Source: Streptomyces sp. ISL-94
Lineage (GTDB): Bacteria > Actinomycetota > Actinomycetes > Streptomycetales > Streptomycetaceae
Length of the DNA stretch: 64,000 bases
Assembly: GCF_018614075.1 (NCBI RefSeq)
Contig: NZ_JAGGOZ010000064.1
Location: 50,576 to 114,575 of the forward strand
Reading direction: 5' to 3'
Shown here piece by piece: positions 15,979-23,998 of the stretch (position 1 is its first letter; the number at the start of each line of letters is the position of its first letter). The position numbers were made by a program, and so were the translations under genes. The notes under the pieces are model-generated. The model saw only the letters and a list, made by a program, of their open reading frames with translations. It was not told the origin of the DNA and searched no databases.

Positions 15979-18420
15979 GTGGTGACGTTTGCGCAGGCGC
16001 AGGAGCGCGCCGAGGAATGGATCAACGGGGACGTGCCCGGGTACCAGCACCGGGAGGTGCGCGTACGGGAGTTCGGGCTCGGTTTCGTGGTGTGGGCGGA
16101 GGACCGGTCGGCCGGCCCCGTCTCGGGCGGCGGCCGGCAGCGGCTGGTCATCGCGCGGGACAGCGGCGAGGTGACGCTGTGGCCGGGGCTGCCGGTGGGC
16201 GAGGTGATCCGCCGGTACGAGGAGGAGTACGGGGCCGCGGCTGCGGCCGCTGCTTCGGAGGCTTCGGTTCCGCCGCCGCGGATCGACGCGGAGCAGACGT
16301 CGTTCATTCTGAGCCCGCCCGAGTGGCTGCAAGAGGCCGCGGACCGGGCGGGGATCCCGGCGGCTCCTGCCGCTGCGGCAGCCCCGGAGCCGGTGTCTTC
16401 TTCCGTGCCGCAGCCCGTGGCCGCTGCGGCCGTCGCCCCCGCTCCCGCCCAGGCGCCCGAGCCGGCCGCCGCCGCGCCGGAGCCGGTGGACGCGGTACCG
16501 CTGCGGCGCGAGGTCCCGTACGAGCCGACGGCCAACGACGGGGTGCCGGCCGGGTCCACGCCGTGGGCCGGAACCGATGTGAACCCCGGTGCGGACGACG
16601 CGTCCGTACCGCTGCCCGCGACGGTGTTCGCGCCGCCGCTCTCCGGGTCGGACCTGGAGGACGCGCCGTTGTCCGGGGTGGCGCCGGAGGCGAAGACCAC
16701 GCTGATGGAGGGCGGCAGCCGGTTGCCGAAGACCGCCGTCACGCCGGCGCTGCAGCCGGACGCGGGCGACATCGCCGACGCGCCCACGAGCAAGGCCCAG
16801 ATCTCCCGGCCGACGGGTTCCGGCGCGGGCCGCCCGCCCGCCCCCACGCCCGCGCCGCCGGGTCCGCCCGGTGCGCCCGGTGCGCCGGGTGCTCCGGGTG
16901 GCGGGCTTGGCCATGCCGCGACGATGCTGGCCGGTCCGGCGGTCGTGGGCGGGGCGCCCACGCCTCCCGGTCCGCCCGGTGGCGGTGCCCATCACGCCGC
17001 CACGATGCTCGCGGGTCCCGGCGTACCGCAGCCGCCCGGTCCGCCGGGCGCGCCCGGCGCTCCCGCTGCTCCCGGCGCTCCGGGTGGCGGGCTCGCGCAC
17101 GCCGCGACGATGCTGGCCGGTCCGGCCGTCGTGGGCGGGGCGCCCACGCCTCCCGGCCCGCCCGGTCCTCCGGGTGCTCCGGGCGCGGGTCAGCCGCCTG
17201 CGCCTCCGGGCCCGCCCGGGGCTCCCGGTGGCGGTGCCCATCACGCCGCCACGATGCTCGCGGGTCCCGGCGTACCGCAGCCGCCCGGTCCGCCGGGGGC
17301 TCCCGGTGCTCCCGGCGCGCCCGGTGCCGGGCTCGACCACGCCGCGACCATGCTGGCCGGCCCGCCGATGGGCCGGCCGCCCGCGCCGCCAGGCCCGCCG
17401 CCGGGCGGACCGGTCGCGCAGCAGCCGCCGGCGCCCACCGGCGCGCCCACCGTCGGCCCCGGCTACCAGGCCGTGCTGCGCTACCGCGCGCCCGACGGCT
17501 CCGAGCAGCAGCTCATCCGCCGCTCGGCGCCCGGTACCCCGCACCCCGAGTGGCAGATCCTGCACGAGCTGCGCGCCATGAACGTGCCGCCGCAGCAGGT
17601 GCTGGAGCTGCACACCGAGCTGGAGTCCTGTGAGCTGCCCGGCGGTTACTGCGCGCGGATGATCCGGGAGACCTGGCCGCAGGTGCGGATCACGAGCGTG
17701 GCCCCGTACGGCAAGGACCACGCGGGCCGTCAGCAGGGTATGCGCCACCTGCTCACCCATCAGGGCGAGTTGCACCAAGTGGCGGACGGCCCGGCGCGCC
17801 CCGCGCCGGTACGGGCGCCCCTGCCGCAGGTCCCGCTCCAGCCGGCGATCCCGCTGGACGCGATCGCCTCGGAGCTGGCGGGGGCCTTCGGCCCGCAGGG
17901 CGTGTTCCGCTTCGACCAGCGGGCCGTATCCCGGCAGGGCGTACCGGAGATCGTGGCGCAGACGCTGATGTGGTCGGGACTGCCCGTCGATTTCGGGCCG
18001 TTCTTCTGGGCGCAGGCCGTGCCGGGCCAGCCGGTGCCGACGCTGGCCGAGATGGCCGCGCAGCGGCAGGTGCAGCCGGCGTCGGACGCGGGCTCGTACC
18101 TCGTCGTCGGCAGCGACTTCGGCAAGGCGCTCTGCGTGCAGTACGGGACCGCGCACATCGTCGCGGTGCCGGTGGAGGGCGGTCCGGGCGGTGCCCCGGT
18201 GCCGCCGCAGTTCGTGAACTCCAGCCTGCCGCAGTTCGTACGGTCCCTCGCGATGCTGGGTCACATGTGGCGGCTGCGCCAGCATCTGACGCCGGAGCAG
18301 GCGGGCCGCTGGACCGTCGATTTCCAGGCGAATCTGGCGGGGCTCGACAGCGCGGCGCTGGCCTCGCCGGAGAGCTGGTGGTCGGTGCTGCTGGAGCAGA
18401 TGTGGGACGGACTGCTCTGA
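15979..18420 (+). CDS. Imm35-like / collagen-like linker / deaminase / SUKH-4 fusion protein
   Basis: 813 residues. Residues 1-85 look like Imm35/YrhB: ERAEEWINGDVPGYQHREV, then VIARDSGEVTLWPG and VIRRYEEEY. Residues about 90-290 are Ala/Pro-rich and about 290-480 are Gly-Pro-rich, collagen-like, with five copies of HAATMLAGP. Residues about 495-605 fit a nucleic acid/nucleotide deaminase of polymorphic toxins: H522-P-E524 and a Cys pair C551 and C558 in a CX6C (SCELPGGYC) rather than the usual CX2C. Residues about 620-760 match SUKH-4, including GVPEIVAQTLMWSGLP and YLVVGSDFGKALCV. GTG 15979 or 15982 starts translation, coupled to the nuclease-SUKH gene. No secretion signal is seen. Confidence 0.78.
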   Translation: MVTFAQAQERAEEWINGDVPGYQHREVRVREFGLGFVVWAEDRSAGPVSGGGRQRLVIARDSGEVTLWPGLPVGEVIRRYEEEYGAAAAAAASEASVPPPRIDAEQTSFILSPPEWLQEAADRAGIPAAPAAAAAPEPVSSSVPQPVAAAAVAPAPAQAPEPAAAAPEPVDAVPLRREVPYEPTANDGVPAGSTPWAGTDVNPGADDASVPLPATVFAPPLSGSDLEDAPLSGVAPEAKTTLMEGGSRLPKTAVTPALQPDAGDIADAPTSKAQISRPTGSGAGRPPAPTPAPPGPPGAPGAPGAPGGGLGHAATMLAGPAVVGGAPTPPGPPGGGAHHAATMLAGPGVPQPPGPPGAPGAPAAPGAPGGGLAHAATMLAGPAVVGGAPTPPGPPGPPGAPGAGQPPAPPGPPGAPGGGAHHAATMLAGPGVPQPPGPPGAPGAPGAPGAGLDHAATMLAGPPMGRPPAPPGPPPGGPVAQQPPAPTGAPTVGPGYQAVLRYRAPDGSEQQLIRRSAPGTPHPEWQILHELRAMNVPPQQVLELHTELESCELPGGYCARMIRETWPQVRITSVAPYGKDHAGRQQGMRHLLTHQGELHQVADGPARPAPVRAPLPQVPLQPAIPLDAIASELAGAFGPQGVFRFDQRAVSRQGVPEIVAQTLMWSGLPVDFGPFFWAQAVPGQPVPTLAEMAAQRQVQPASDAGSYLVVGSDFGKALCVQYGTAHIVAVPVEGGPGGAPVPPQFVNSSLPQFVRSLAMLGHMWRLRQHLTPEQAGRWTVDFQANLAGLDSAALASPESWWSVLLEQMWDGLL
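16848..17420 (+). repeat. collagen-like coding repeat with HAATMLAGP modules
   Basis: GC-rich imperfect repeats encode Gly-Pro-Pro/Gly-Ala-Pro triplets interrupted five times by HAATMLAGP, usually followed by a variable linker such as AVVGGAP or GVPQ. The blocks near 16920-17035 and 17100-17290 are almost identical, so copy number probably varies among strains. Confidence 0.8.
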
Positions 18421-18436
18421 TCGGATGATCGGTCCG

Positions 18437-18479
18437 ATGGCCGGGCCGAGACCCCCGCACGGGGTCTCGGCCCGGCCAT
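18437..18479 (+). terminator. hairpin terminator after the SUKH-4 fusion gene
   Basis: Perfect 19-bp arms (18437-18455 and 18461-18479) with a 5-base loop, 16 bases after the stop codon. It separates the toxin/immunity-like operon from the coiled-coil gene. Confidence 0.88.
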
Positions 18480-18543
18480 TCCGGCTTCTGGAAGCAAATG
18501 ACGCATCCTTGACAGGAATCCCCGCGAGAGAGGCGCTTCCAGG

Positions 18544-19410
18544 ATGAGTGCACCCATTGCGACTGTGCGCGGTCGTGGCTACCGCATCGAAGAGGTCGAC
18601 CGGTATCTGGCCCGCCTCTCCGGCAGTCGTGACGAGGCCTGGGAGCGAGTGGCACGGCTGACCGTCCTGGCCCGGCAGATGGAGGCGGACGCGGTACGGC
18701 TGCGTGAGGCGGTGGCGGCGCTGGCCCCGCAGACGTACGAGGACCTGAGCGAGCGGGCCCGCCGGATCCTGCTGCTGGCGCAGGAGGAGGCGCAGTCCGT
18801 ACGGGAGGACGCGCGGGCGGACGCGTCCGCGACGCTGGGCGCGGCGGAGGCGCACGCGGACCGGGTGGCGGAGCTGGCGCGGCAGGACGCGGAGGCGGTG
18901 CGCGAGCAGACGGAGGTCCGGGCCCGGCAGGGGCTGCTGCGGGCGCAGCAGGAGGCGGACGAGGCGCGGGCGGAGGCGCGGGAGGACGCGCAGGCCTGGC
19001 GGGCGGAGGGCGCGGCCGCGCTGGCGGAGATGCGGCGGCGGTCGGACGCGCTGCTGGCGGAGCGCGAGCAGGAGCGGACGGAGCGGTGGGAGGCGTCGGA
19101 ACGGGAGCTGGCGGCGCGGGAGTCGGAGCTGGAGGCGCGCCACGCGGAGCTGGAGCGGCACGCGGAGTCCCGGCTGGCGGAGGCGCGGCGGGCCTTCGCC
19201 GAGGCGGAGGAATCGGCGCGGCACGGCCAGGAGGACGCGGATGCGGCGGCGGTGGAGCTGTTGGCGGAGGCGCGGGTGCGGGAGGAGCGGGTGGGGCGGG
19301 AGACGGAGCGGATCCTGCGGGAGCACGCGGAGGCGCAGGAGGAGATGCGGGCCCACATGGACCACGTCCGCTCCAGCCTGGCCGCCCTGACGGGCCGTAC
19401 CCCGGCCTGA
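18544..19410 (+). CDS. coiled-coil (DivIVA/Scy/FilP-like, 'cellulose-binding') protein
   Basis: 288 residues, almost wholly charged Ala/Glu/Arg heptads from residue about 60 to the end, so a long coiled coil. The N-terminus IATVRGRGYRIEEVDRYLARLSG resembles the DivIVA-type N-terminal turn motif. Proteins of this kind are often auto-annotated as cellulose-binding in Streptomyces; a role in polar-growth cytoskeleton assembly is more plausible, by analogy with Scy and FilP. ATG 18544 follows a weak purine-rich site. It is transcribed alone, after a terminator. Confidence 0.78.
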   Translation: MSAPIATVRGRGYRIEEVDRYLARLSGSRDEAWERVARLTVLARQMEADAVRLREAVAALAPQTYEDLSERARRILLLAQEEAQSVREDARADASATLGAAEAHADRVAELARQDAEAVREQTEVRARQGLLRAQQEADEARAEAREDAQAWRAEGAAALAEMRRRSDALLAEREQERTERWEASERELAARESELEARHAELERHAESRLAEARRAFAEAEESARHGQEDADAAAVELLAEARVREERVGRETERILREHAEAQEEMRAHMDHVRSSLAALTGRTPA

Positions 19411-19771
19411 CCCTTCCCTGGCGGGGGCTCGCCTCCACACAGCGGCCTGCCGGCCGCCCCGGGGCTCCGCCCCGGACCCCGCGCCTCAAACGCCGGCCGG
19501 GCTGAGGTTGCGCCTCAGACGCCGGCGAGGCTGAGATCGCCCTGCGGGCAATCCAGCCCATCCGGCCGGCGGCCGCACCCACCCAGTTACGGCGGGCAAA
19601 ATCCAGCCCCTCCGGCGTTTGAGGAGCGGGGTAGGGGGCGGAGTCCCGGATCTTTGAGCGCGTGCCCAGCTACGGCGGGCAAAATCCTGCCCCTCCGGCG
19701 TTTGAGGAGCGGGGTACGGGGCGGAGTCCCGGATCTTTGGGCCGCACCTGCCCTGCCCCGCAGAGGCCCCG
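19411..19771. other. intergenic region with dispersed Streptomyces-type repeats
   Basis: 361 bases without a supported gene. It holds CTCAAACGCCGG-type elements in both orientations: the CTCAAACGCC form about 19480-19525 and the complementary GGCGTTTGAGGAGC form at about 19613-19627 and 19696-19711. A direct duplication is listed separately. Such elements are common between convergent Streptomyces genes and may act as terminators. Confidence 0.7.
19582..19739. repeat. direct repeat, two copies with 83-base period
   Basis: The block starting CCCAG(T/C)TACGGCGGGC at 19582 recurs at 19665 and matches at almost every base through CCGGATCTTTG (19656 and 19739). Only a few substitutions separate the copies, indicating a recent local duplication. 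Confidence 0.85.
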
Positions 19772-20658
19772 CTACGGGAGGTCGGCGAGGAAGGTGGAGA
19801 TCAGGGGCGCGATCTCCGGAAGGTGGGTCTCGAGGGCGAAGTGGCCCGCGCCGGCGAAGACGTGCACGGCCGCCCCCGGAACGTCCCCGCAGGTACGCCT
19901 TCGCCCCCGCCGGCGTGAAGAAGGGATCCCCCGCCCCACACGACCAGCACCGGCACCCCCGCCCCCCGCAGCCACGCCTGCCAGGCCGGGTAGTGCCCGA
20001 AGTTCGAGGCGTAGTCGAAGGCGAGGTCGGCCTGGGCGTCGGCCCGCCCCGGCAGGCCCAGGTAGTGCACGTCGAGGGTCCAGCTGTCGGGGGAGAGGAG
20101 GCCGGTGTCGGCGACGCCGGTCTCGTACTGGAAGCGGGTGCCCTCCAGGGTGAACAGCCCCCGGACCCGTTCCTCGTTGCCCGGCACCTCCCGCCGGAGC
20201 CCGGCGAACTCGCGGGCCGCGTCCGAGAGCCCCTCCTCGTACGCGTTGCCGTTCTGCACGATCAGCCCGGTCACCCGGTCCGGCCGGCGCGTGGCGAGCC
20301 GCAGCCCGACCGGTGCGCCGAAGTCGAAGAGGTACAGGGCGAAGCGGTCGAGGCCCAGGGCGTCGGTGAAGCCCTCCACGATGTCGGCGAGCCGGTCGAA
20401 GGTGTACGTGAACCCCTCCGGCGCCTCGGTCCGGCCGAAGCCGGGGTAGTCCGGGGCGATCAGCCGGTACGGGGTGCCGCCGAGGGCGTCCATCAGGCGG
20501 GCGAACTGGTGCGAGGCGGTCGGGAAGCCGTGCAGGAGCAGGAGGACGGGGCCGTCGGCGGGGCCGCTCTCGCGGTAGGCGACGCGCACGCCGTCCACGT
20601 CGACGGTGCGGTGCCGGACGGACGGGACGGACGGGGCGGTGCGGCGAGCGGCGGTCAT
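19772..20658 (-). pseudogene. alpha/beta-fold hydrolase (epoxide hydrolase-like) with two frameshifts near the 3' end
   Basis: The frame from ATG 20656-20658 (AGGAGG 6 bases upstream) encodes a normal hydrolase: LLLLHGFPTASHQF oxyanion region, APDYPGFGRTEAP, and a nucleophile-elbow position reading LYLFDFGAPVG, where Asp is the nucleophile as in epoxide hydrolases and dehalogenases. It runs to VPVLVVWGG. There an extra G in a five-G run (C-run at 19928-19932 on plus) shifts the frame. The expected DPFFTPAGAKAYLR lies in a second frame, and another extra G (19885-19888 on plus) shifts to a third, giving VPGAAVHVFAGAGHFALETH with the catalytic His. Either a recent pseudogene or two homopolymer sequencing errors. 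It is divergent from a CGNR regulator. Confidence 0.82.
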
Positions 20659-20677
20659 CACATGCCTCCTGGGTGCT

Positions 20678-20736
20678 TAATGGCATTAGCCTTGCTGATC
20701 TTTCCTAACGAGTCAAGCGGTTCGAGTAGCATTAGG
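20678..20736. promoter_or_regulatory. candidate operator between hydrolase and CGNR regulator
   Basis: The divergent 81-base gap contains the palindrome TAATG-G-CATTA (20678-20688) and a second GCATTAG copy (20729-20735, matching 20683-20689), in an unusually AT-rich stretch. The position fits autoregulation and control of the hydrolase by the CGNR protein; this is inferred, not shown. Confidence 0.5.
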
Positions 20737-20739
20737 CAG

Positions 20740-21294
20740 GTGACAGTGACCTTTCCGCTGACCGGGGAGCCCCTGGCTCTGGACCTCCTCAACACCCGGA
20801 CCGCCGAGGGCGACCTCGTCGCCGACCCGGCGGGCCTCGGCGCGTGGCTGGCCGAGCAGGCCGGGCGGCTGACGCCGCTCGGCGAGGTGGGTGCGGCCGA
20901 GGTGGCCGCCGCAGGGGCCGTACGGGAAGCCGCGCGGCCGGCACTCGACGCCGCCCGGCGCGGCGAGCGGCCCCCGGCCGATGCGCTGCGCGCGCTGAAC
21001 GGGGCGCTGGCCGCGGCCCCGTCCCACCGCGAGCTGGCCTGGACGGCGCAGACCGGCCTGACGGCGGCCGCGCACCGCGCGGCGGCCCCGCACCAGCGGC
21101 TCGCGGCCGAACTGGCCGAGGCGGTCGCGGACCTCCTGACCGACCCCCGCGTGACGTCGGTCCGCGCCTGCGAGGCGGAGGACTGCGTCCTGCTCTTCCT
21201 CCCGGCGCACCCGCGGCGCCGCTGGTGCGTGGCGGCCGCCTGCGGCAACCGGGCCCGGGTGGCCCGCTATTACGCCCGCCACAAGCGCCCGTGA
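20740..21294 (+). CDS. CGNR zinc-finger (ABATE-domain) transcriptional regulator
   Basis: 184 residues. The N-terminal ABATE-type region begins FPLTGEPLALDLLNTR, and the C-terminal zinc finger holds CEAEDCVLLFLPAHPRRRWC followed by CGNRARVARYYARH, the family signature. The long open frame starts far upstream, but GTG 20740 (or GTG 20746) lies just after the divergent operator-like repeats and begins the conserved sequence. Proteins of this class commonly sit next to, and regulate, a small-molecule enzyme, here the disrupted hydrolase transcribed away from it. Confidence 0.85.
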   Translation: MTVTFPLTGEPLALDLLNTRTAEGDLVADPAGLGAWLAEQAGRLTPLGEVGAAEVAAAGAVREAARPALDAARRGERPPADALRALNGALAAAPSHRELAWTAQTGLTAAAHRAAAPHQRLAAELAEAVADLLTDPRVTSVRACEAEDCVLLFLPAHPRRRWCVAAACGNRARVARYYARHKRP

Positions 21295-21312
21295 GCCCTT
21301 ACCGCTGTGCCG

Positions 21313-22152
21313 TTACCGCTGTGCCGGAACCGTCGGCGGCGGGGACTCGTAGCGGTACGGGTCGCTGCGCAGGCCCCGGGAGGTGACCACCACCGTGAAC
21401 GGGGGGCGGATGGCCTCCGGAAGAGGGGCCGTCAGGGTGGTGCCCATCGCCGGGTCCGGGGTGGTGGGGAGGGGCGTGTCGTCGACCGTGAGGCGGGGGT
21501 CGGTGAAGCCGCCGCCCTCGACCGTGAGGCGGCCCTCGGAGGCGGTGACCTGGGTGATCACCGGGTTCGCCCGGATGGCCAGCTTGTTCAGGAGGTAGGC
21601 GGCCGCCGGAGCCCCCGTCAGGGTCCAGATCTCGGAGGGCAGGTGGGGGAGTCCCCCGCCCACGTCGGAGAGGAAGAACAGCGCCACGTACAGCATCGTG
21701 ACCCCGCTCAGGGCGACGTACTGCAGGTCGACCAGGTCCGTCCGCCCGCTGTCGTTCGCGATCAGCTCCCGCAGCGGCCGCCGTCCCGAGGCCGACGGCT
21801 TCGGGGCCGGCTTGGCCAGGGTGCCGTTCCCCACCCGTATGCCGACGACTGTCTTCGCCCCGATCAGGGCCGCGTACGGGCCTCCGAGCAGCGGCAGGTA
21901 CACCGTCGTCAGCGGGGACAGAGGGTCGTCGGAGCCCTGGAAGTAGGAGACTCCGCCGCCTGCCGTGAGCCCGTAGGCCAGGATCGTGAGCAGCAGCCAG
22001 ACCAGCATCACCGTCCAGGCGAGGGCCAGCGCCGTCGAGGTGGACAGCCGGCCGTCGCGTCCGGTGACGAACCCCGGGTGGCGGCGCAGCCGCAGGCCGA
22101 GAGGCCCGGCCAGTGCGGCCAGTAACGCCAGTGCGAAGAGTGCGGAAGCCAT
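21313..22152 (-). CDS. uncharacterised membrane protein
   Basis: 279 residues, not recognised as a named family. There are hydrophobic segments at about 2-22, 43-65, 85-100 and 150-170; between the last two lies a charged loop (KPAPKPSASGRRPLREL). The C-terminal 80 residues (ITQVTASEGRLTVEGGGFTDPRLTVDD onwards) are beta-rich and could be an Ig/IPT-like soluble domain. ATG 22150-22152 is chosen because the signal-anchor segment begins there. It lies downstream of the DHA2 exporter on the same strand after about 115 bases. No function is proposed. Confidence 0.7.
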   Translation of the reverse strand: MASALFALALLAALAGPLGLRLRRHPGFVTGRDGRLSTSTALALAWTVMLVWLLLTILAYGLTAGGGVSYFQGSDDPLSPLTTVYLPLLGGPYAALIGAKTVVGIRVGNGTLAKPAPKPSASGRRPLRELIANDSGRTDLVDLQYVALSGVTMLYVALFFLSDVGGGLPHLPSEIWTLTGAPAAAYLLNKLAIRANPVITQVTASEGRLTVEGGGFTDPRLTVDDTPLPTTPDPAMGTTLTAPLPEAIRPPFTVVVTSRGLRSDPYRYESPPPTVPAQR

Positions 22153-22267
22153 GTCGTGTCGTCCCCCCGGAAACGGTCCTGGTGAGACACTCGCGCATGG
22201 GTGCTGGGCATGACAAGTCGGGTTTCTTTTCCGGCCGTTACTTCTGGGCCGCTCACTGCTCGACCGC

Positions 22268-23998
22268 TTACTGCTCGCGCTGCTCCGGCAGTACCGGGAA
22301 CTTCCGCGGCGCCACCAGCAGCAGCACCAGCAGGGAGGCCACGGCCGCGCCCGTCGCGCCGAGGAAGATGTGGTCCACGGCGGCGGCCACGGCCTCGCGC
22401 AGGTAGTCGGCGGCGGCCTGCGGGAGGAGTTCGGGCTGGTCCAGGGCCTTCGATACGTCGTCCAGGTGGTCCGGGAGTCCGGGCATGGGGGCGTCCACCA
22501 GGCGGGCGGCGATGGTGGCGTTGGCGACGGCCCCGAGCAGGGCCGCTCCCACGCTCTGGCCGACCTGGCGGGAGAACAGCACCGAGGCCGTCGCCGTTCC
22601 GCGTTCGGCCCAGCCCACGGTGGACTGGACCCCGACGACCAGCGGGAGCTGGAAGAGGCCGAGGGCTCCGCCCAGCAGCAGCATGATCAGCGCGGGCTGC
22701 CAGGGCCGGGCGGGGTGGGGGAGCAGCGTGAAGGAGTACAGGATCACCGCGGCCAGGGCGATCCCGACGGCCGCGGTGTTGCGGAAGCCGATGCGCCGGT
22801 AGACGTGCTGGCTGAAGGCGGCGGTGATGGGCCAGCTCAGGGTCATCACGGACATGACCAGCCCGGCGCTGATCGGTCCGAGGCGGAGCACGGACTGGGC
22901 GTACGTCGGCATGAACACCATGGGGGCGACCATCAGCAGGCCGAGCGCGCCCATGGCGAGGTTGACGGCGGCGATGGTGCGCCGGCGCCAGACCCAGCCG
23001 GGCAGGATCGGTTCCTCGGCGCGGCGCTCCACCCGGACCACCACCGCGGCCAGCACCGCGCTCGCGCCCAGCAGTCCCAGCGAGGGCGCGGACAGCCAGG
23101 GCCAGGCGACGCCGCCCTGCACGAGCGCGAAGAGCAGCAGCCCGCCGCAGGCGAAGACGCCCAGGGCCCCCGCCCAGTCGACCGGGCCCCGGCGCCCGGG
23201 GGACCGTACGGGCTCGGTCAGGTGACGGGCGATCATCCACAGGGCCAGGGCGGCCAGCGGCAGGTTGATCAGGAAGATCCAGCGCCAGTGCGCGTACGAG
23301 GCGAGCAGCCCGCCGAGGGCCGGGCCGGCCACGGCCGAGGTGGCCCAGACGGTGGACATCCGGGCCTGGATCTTCGGCCGGTCCTTGAGGGGGTAGAGGT
23401 CGCCGGCCAGGGTCTGGACCGTGCCCTGGAGGGCGCCGCCGCCCAGGCCTTGGATGATCCGGAAGGCGATGAGGGCGGCCATGTTCCAGGCGAGCGCGCA
23501 GAGCAGCGAGCCGACGAGGAAGAGGCCGATGCCGAAGAGGAGGACGGGCTTGCGGCCGAAGGTGTCGGACAGCTTGCCGTAGACGGGGAGGGTGACGGTG
23601 ACGGCGAGGAGGTAGCCGGAGAAGAGCCAGGAGAAGACGGAGAAGCCGCCGAGGTCGCCGACGATCTGGGGGACGGCGGTGGAGACGATGGTGCTGTCGA
23701 GGGCGACGAGCGCCATGCCGAGCATCAGCGAGACCACCACGGGCGCCTGCGGCCGCCCGAGCCCCGCCCCCGCCGCTTTCCCCGCCACGCCGGCTGCACC
23801 GACCGCCGCGCCGGCTGCACCGACCGCCGCACCGGCTGCACCGACCGCCGCGCCGGCTGCACCGACCGCCGCGCCGGCTGCACCGACCGCCGCCCCCGCC
23901 GCGGAAGCGTTGGCCGAAACCGGTCTCCCCGGCGGGCTCTCCGAGGGCCGCCCCGGTATGTGGTCCGGGCTTCCGGCCGTGCTCTCCCCTGAGCCCAC
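22268..23998 (-). CDS. DHA2-family (EmrB/QacA) MFS drug exporter
   Basis: About 576 residues with 14 predicted membrane spans. Signature segments: LDSTIVSTAVPQI in TM1 (Asp typical of DHA2), GKLSDTFGRKPVLLFG between TM2 and 3, GGALQGTVQTLAGD, and GPALGGLLASYAHWRWIFLINLP at the antiporter motif C. The frame opens at GTG 24017-24019, but GTG 23996-23998 has GGAAGG at the right distance and is preferred. The cytoplasmic N-terminus carries AAVGAAG repeats. Proton-coupled efflux of drugs or endogenous products is the usual role; the substrate is unknown. It is divergent from the first ABC/FtsX operon. Confidence 0.9.
   Translation of the reverse strand: MGSGESTAGSPDHIPGRPSESPPGRPVSANASAAGAAVGAAGAAVGAAGAAVGAAGAAVGAAGAAVGAAGVAGKAAGAGLGRPQAPVVVSLMLGMALVALDSTIVSTAVPQIVGDLGGFSVFSWLFSGYLLAVTVTLPVYGKLSDTFGRKPVLLFGIGLFLVGSLLCALAWNMAALIAFRIIQGLGGGALQGTVQTLAGDLYPLKDRPKIQARMSTVWATSAVAGPALGGLLASYAHWRWIFLINLPLAALALWMIARHLTEPVRSPGRRGPVDWAGALGVFACGGLLLFALVQGGVAWPWLSAPSLGLLGASAVLAAVVVRVERRAEEPILPGWVWRRRTIAAVNLAMGALGLLMVAPMVFMPTYAQSVLRLGPISAGLVMSVMTLSWPITAAFSQHVYRRIGFRNTAAVGIALAAVILYSFTLLPHPARPWQPALIMLLLGGALGLFQLPLVVGVQSTVGWAERGTATASVLFSRQVGQSVGAALLGAVANATIAARLVDAPMPGLPDHLDDVSKALDQPELLPQAAADYLREAVAAAVDHIFLGATGAAVASLLVLLLVAPRKFPVLPEQREQ
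23788..23892 (-). repeat. 21-bp minisatellite inside the MFS gene
   Basis: Five tandem 21-base units (23788, 23809, 23830, 23851, 23872) encode AAVGAAG heptads in the exporter's N-terminal tail. Units are identical apart from one substitution in the third, indicating recent expansion; unit length preserves the frame. Confidence 0.85.

Noticed and set aside
15661..19440. 1259-codon minus-strand open frame over the toxin/immunity-like operon
   Set aside because: Arg/Pro/Gly-rich shadow of two well-supported plus-strand genes and the coiled-coil gene.
23788..23892. Short regular repeats as a CRISPR array
   Set aside because: Units are directly tandem without spacers, are multiples of 3 and lie inside a coding sequence.
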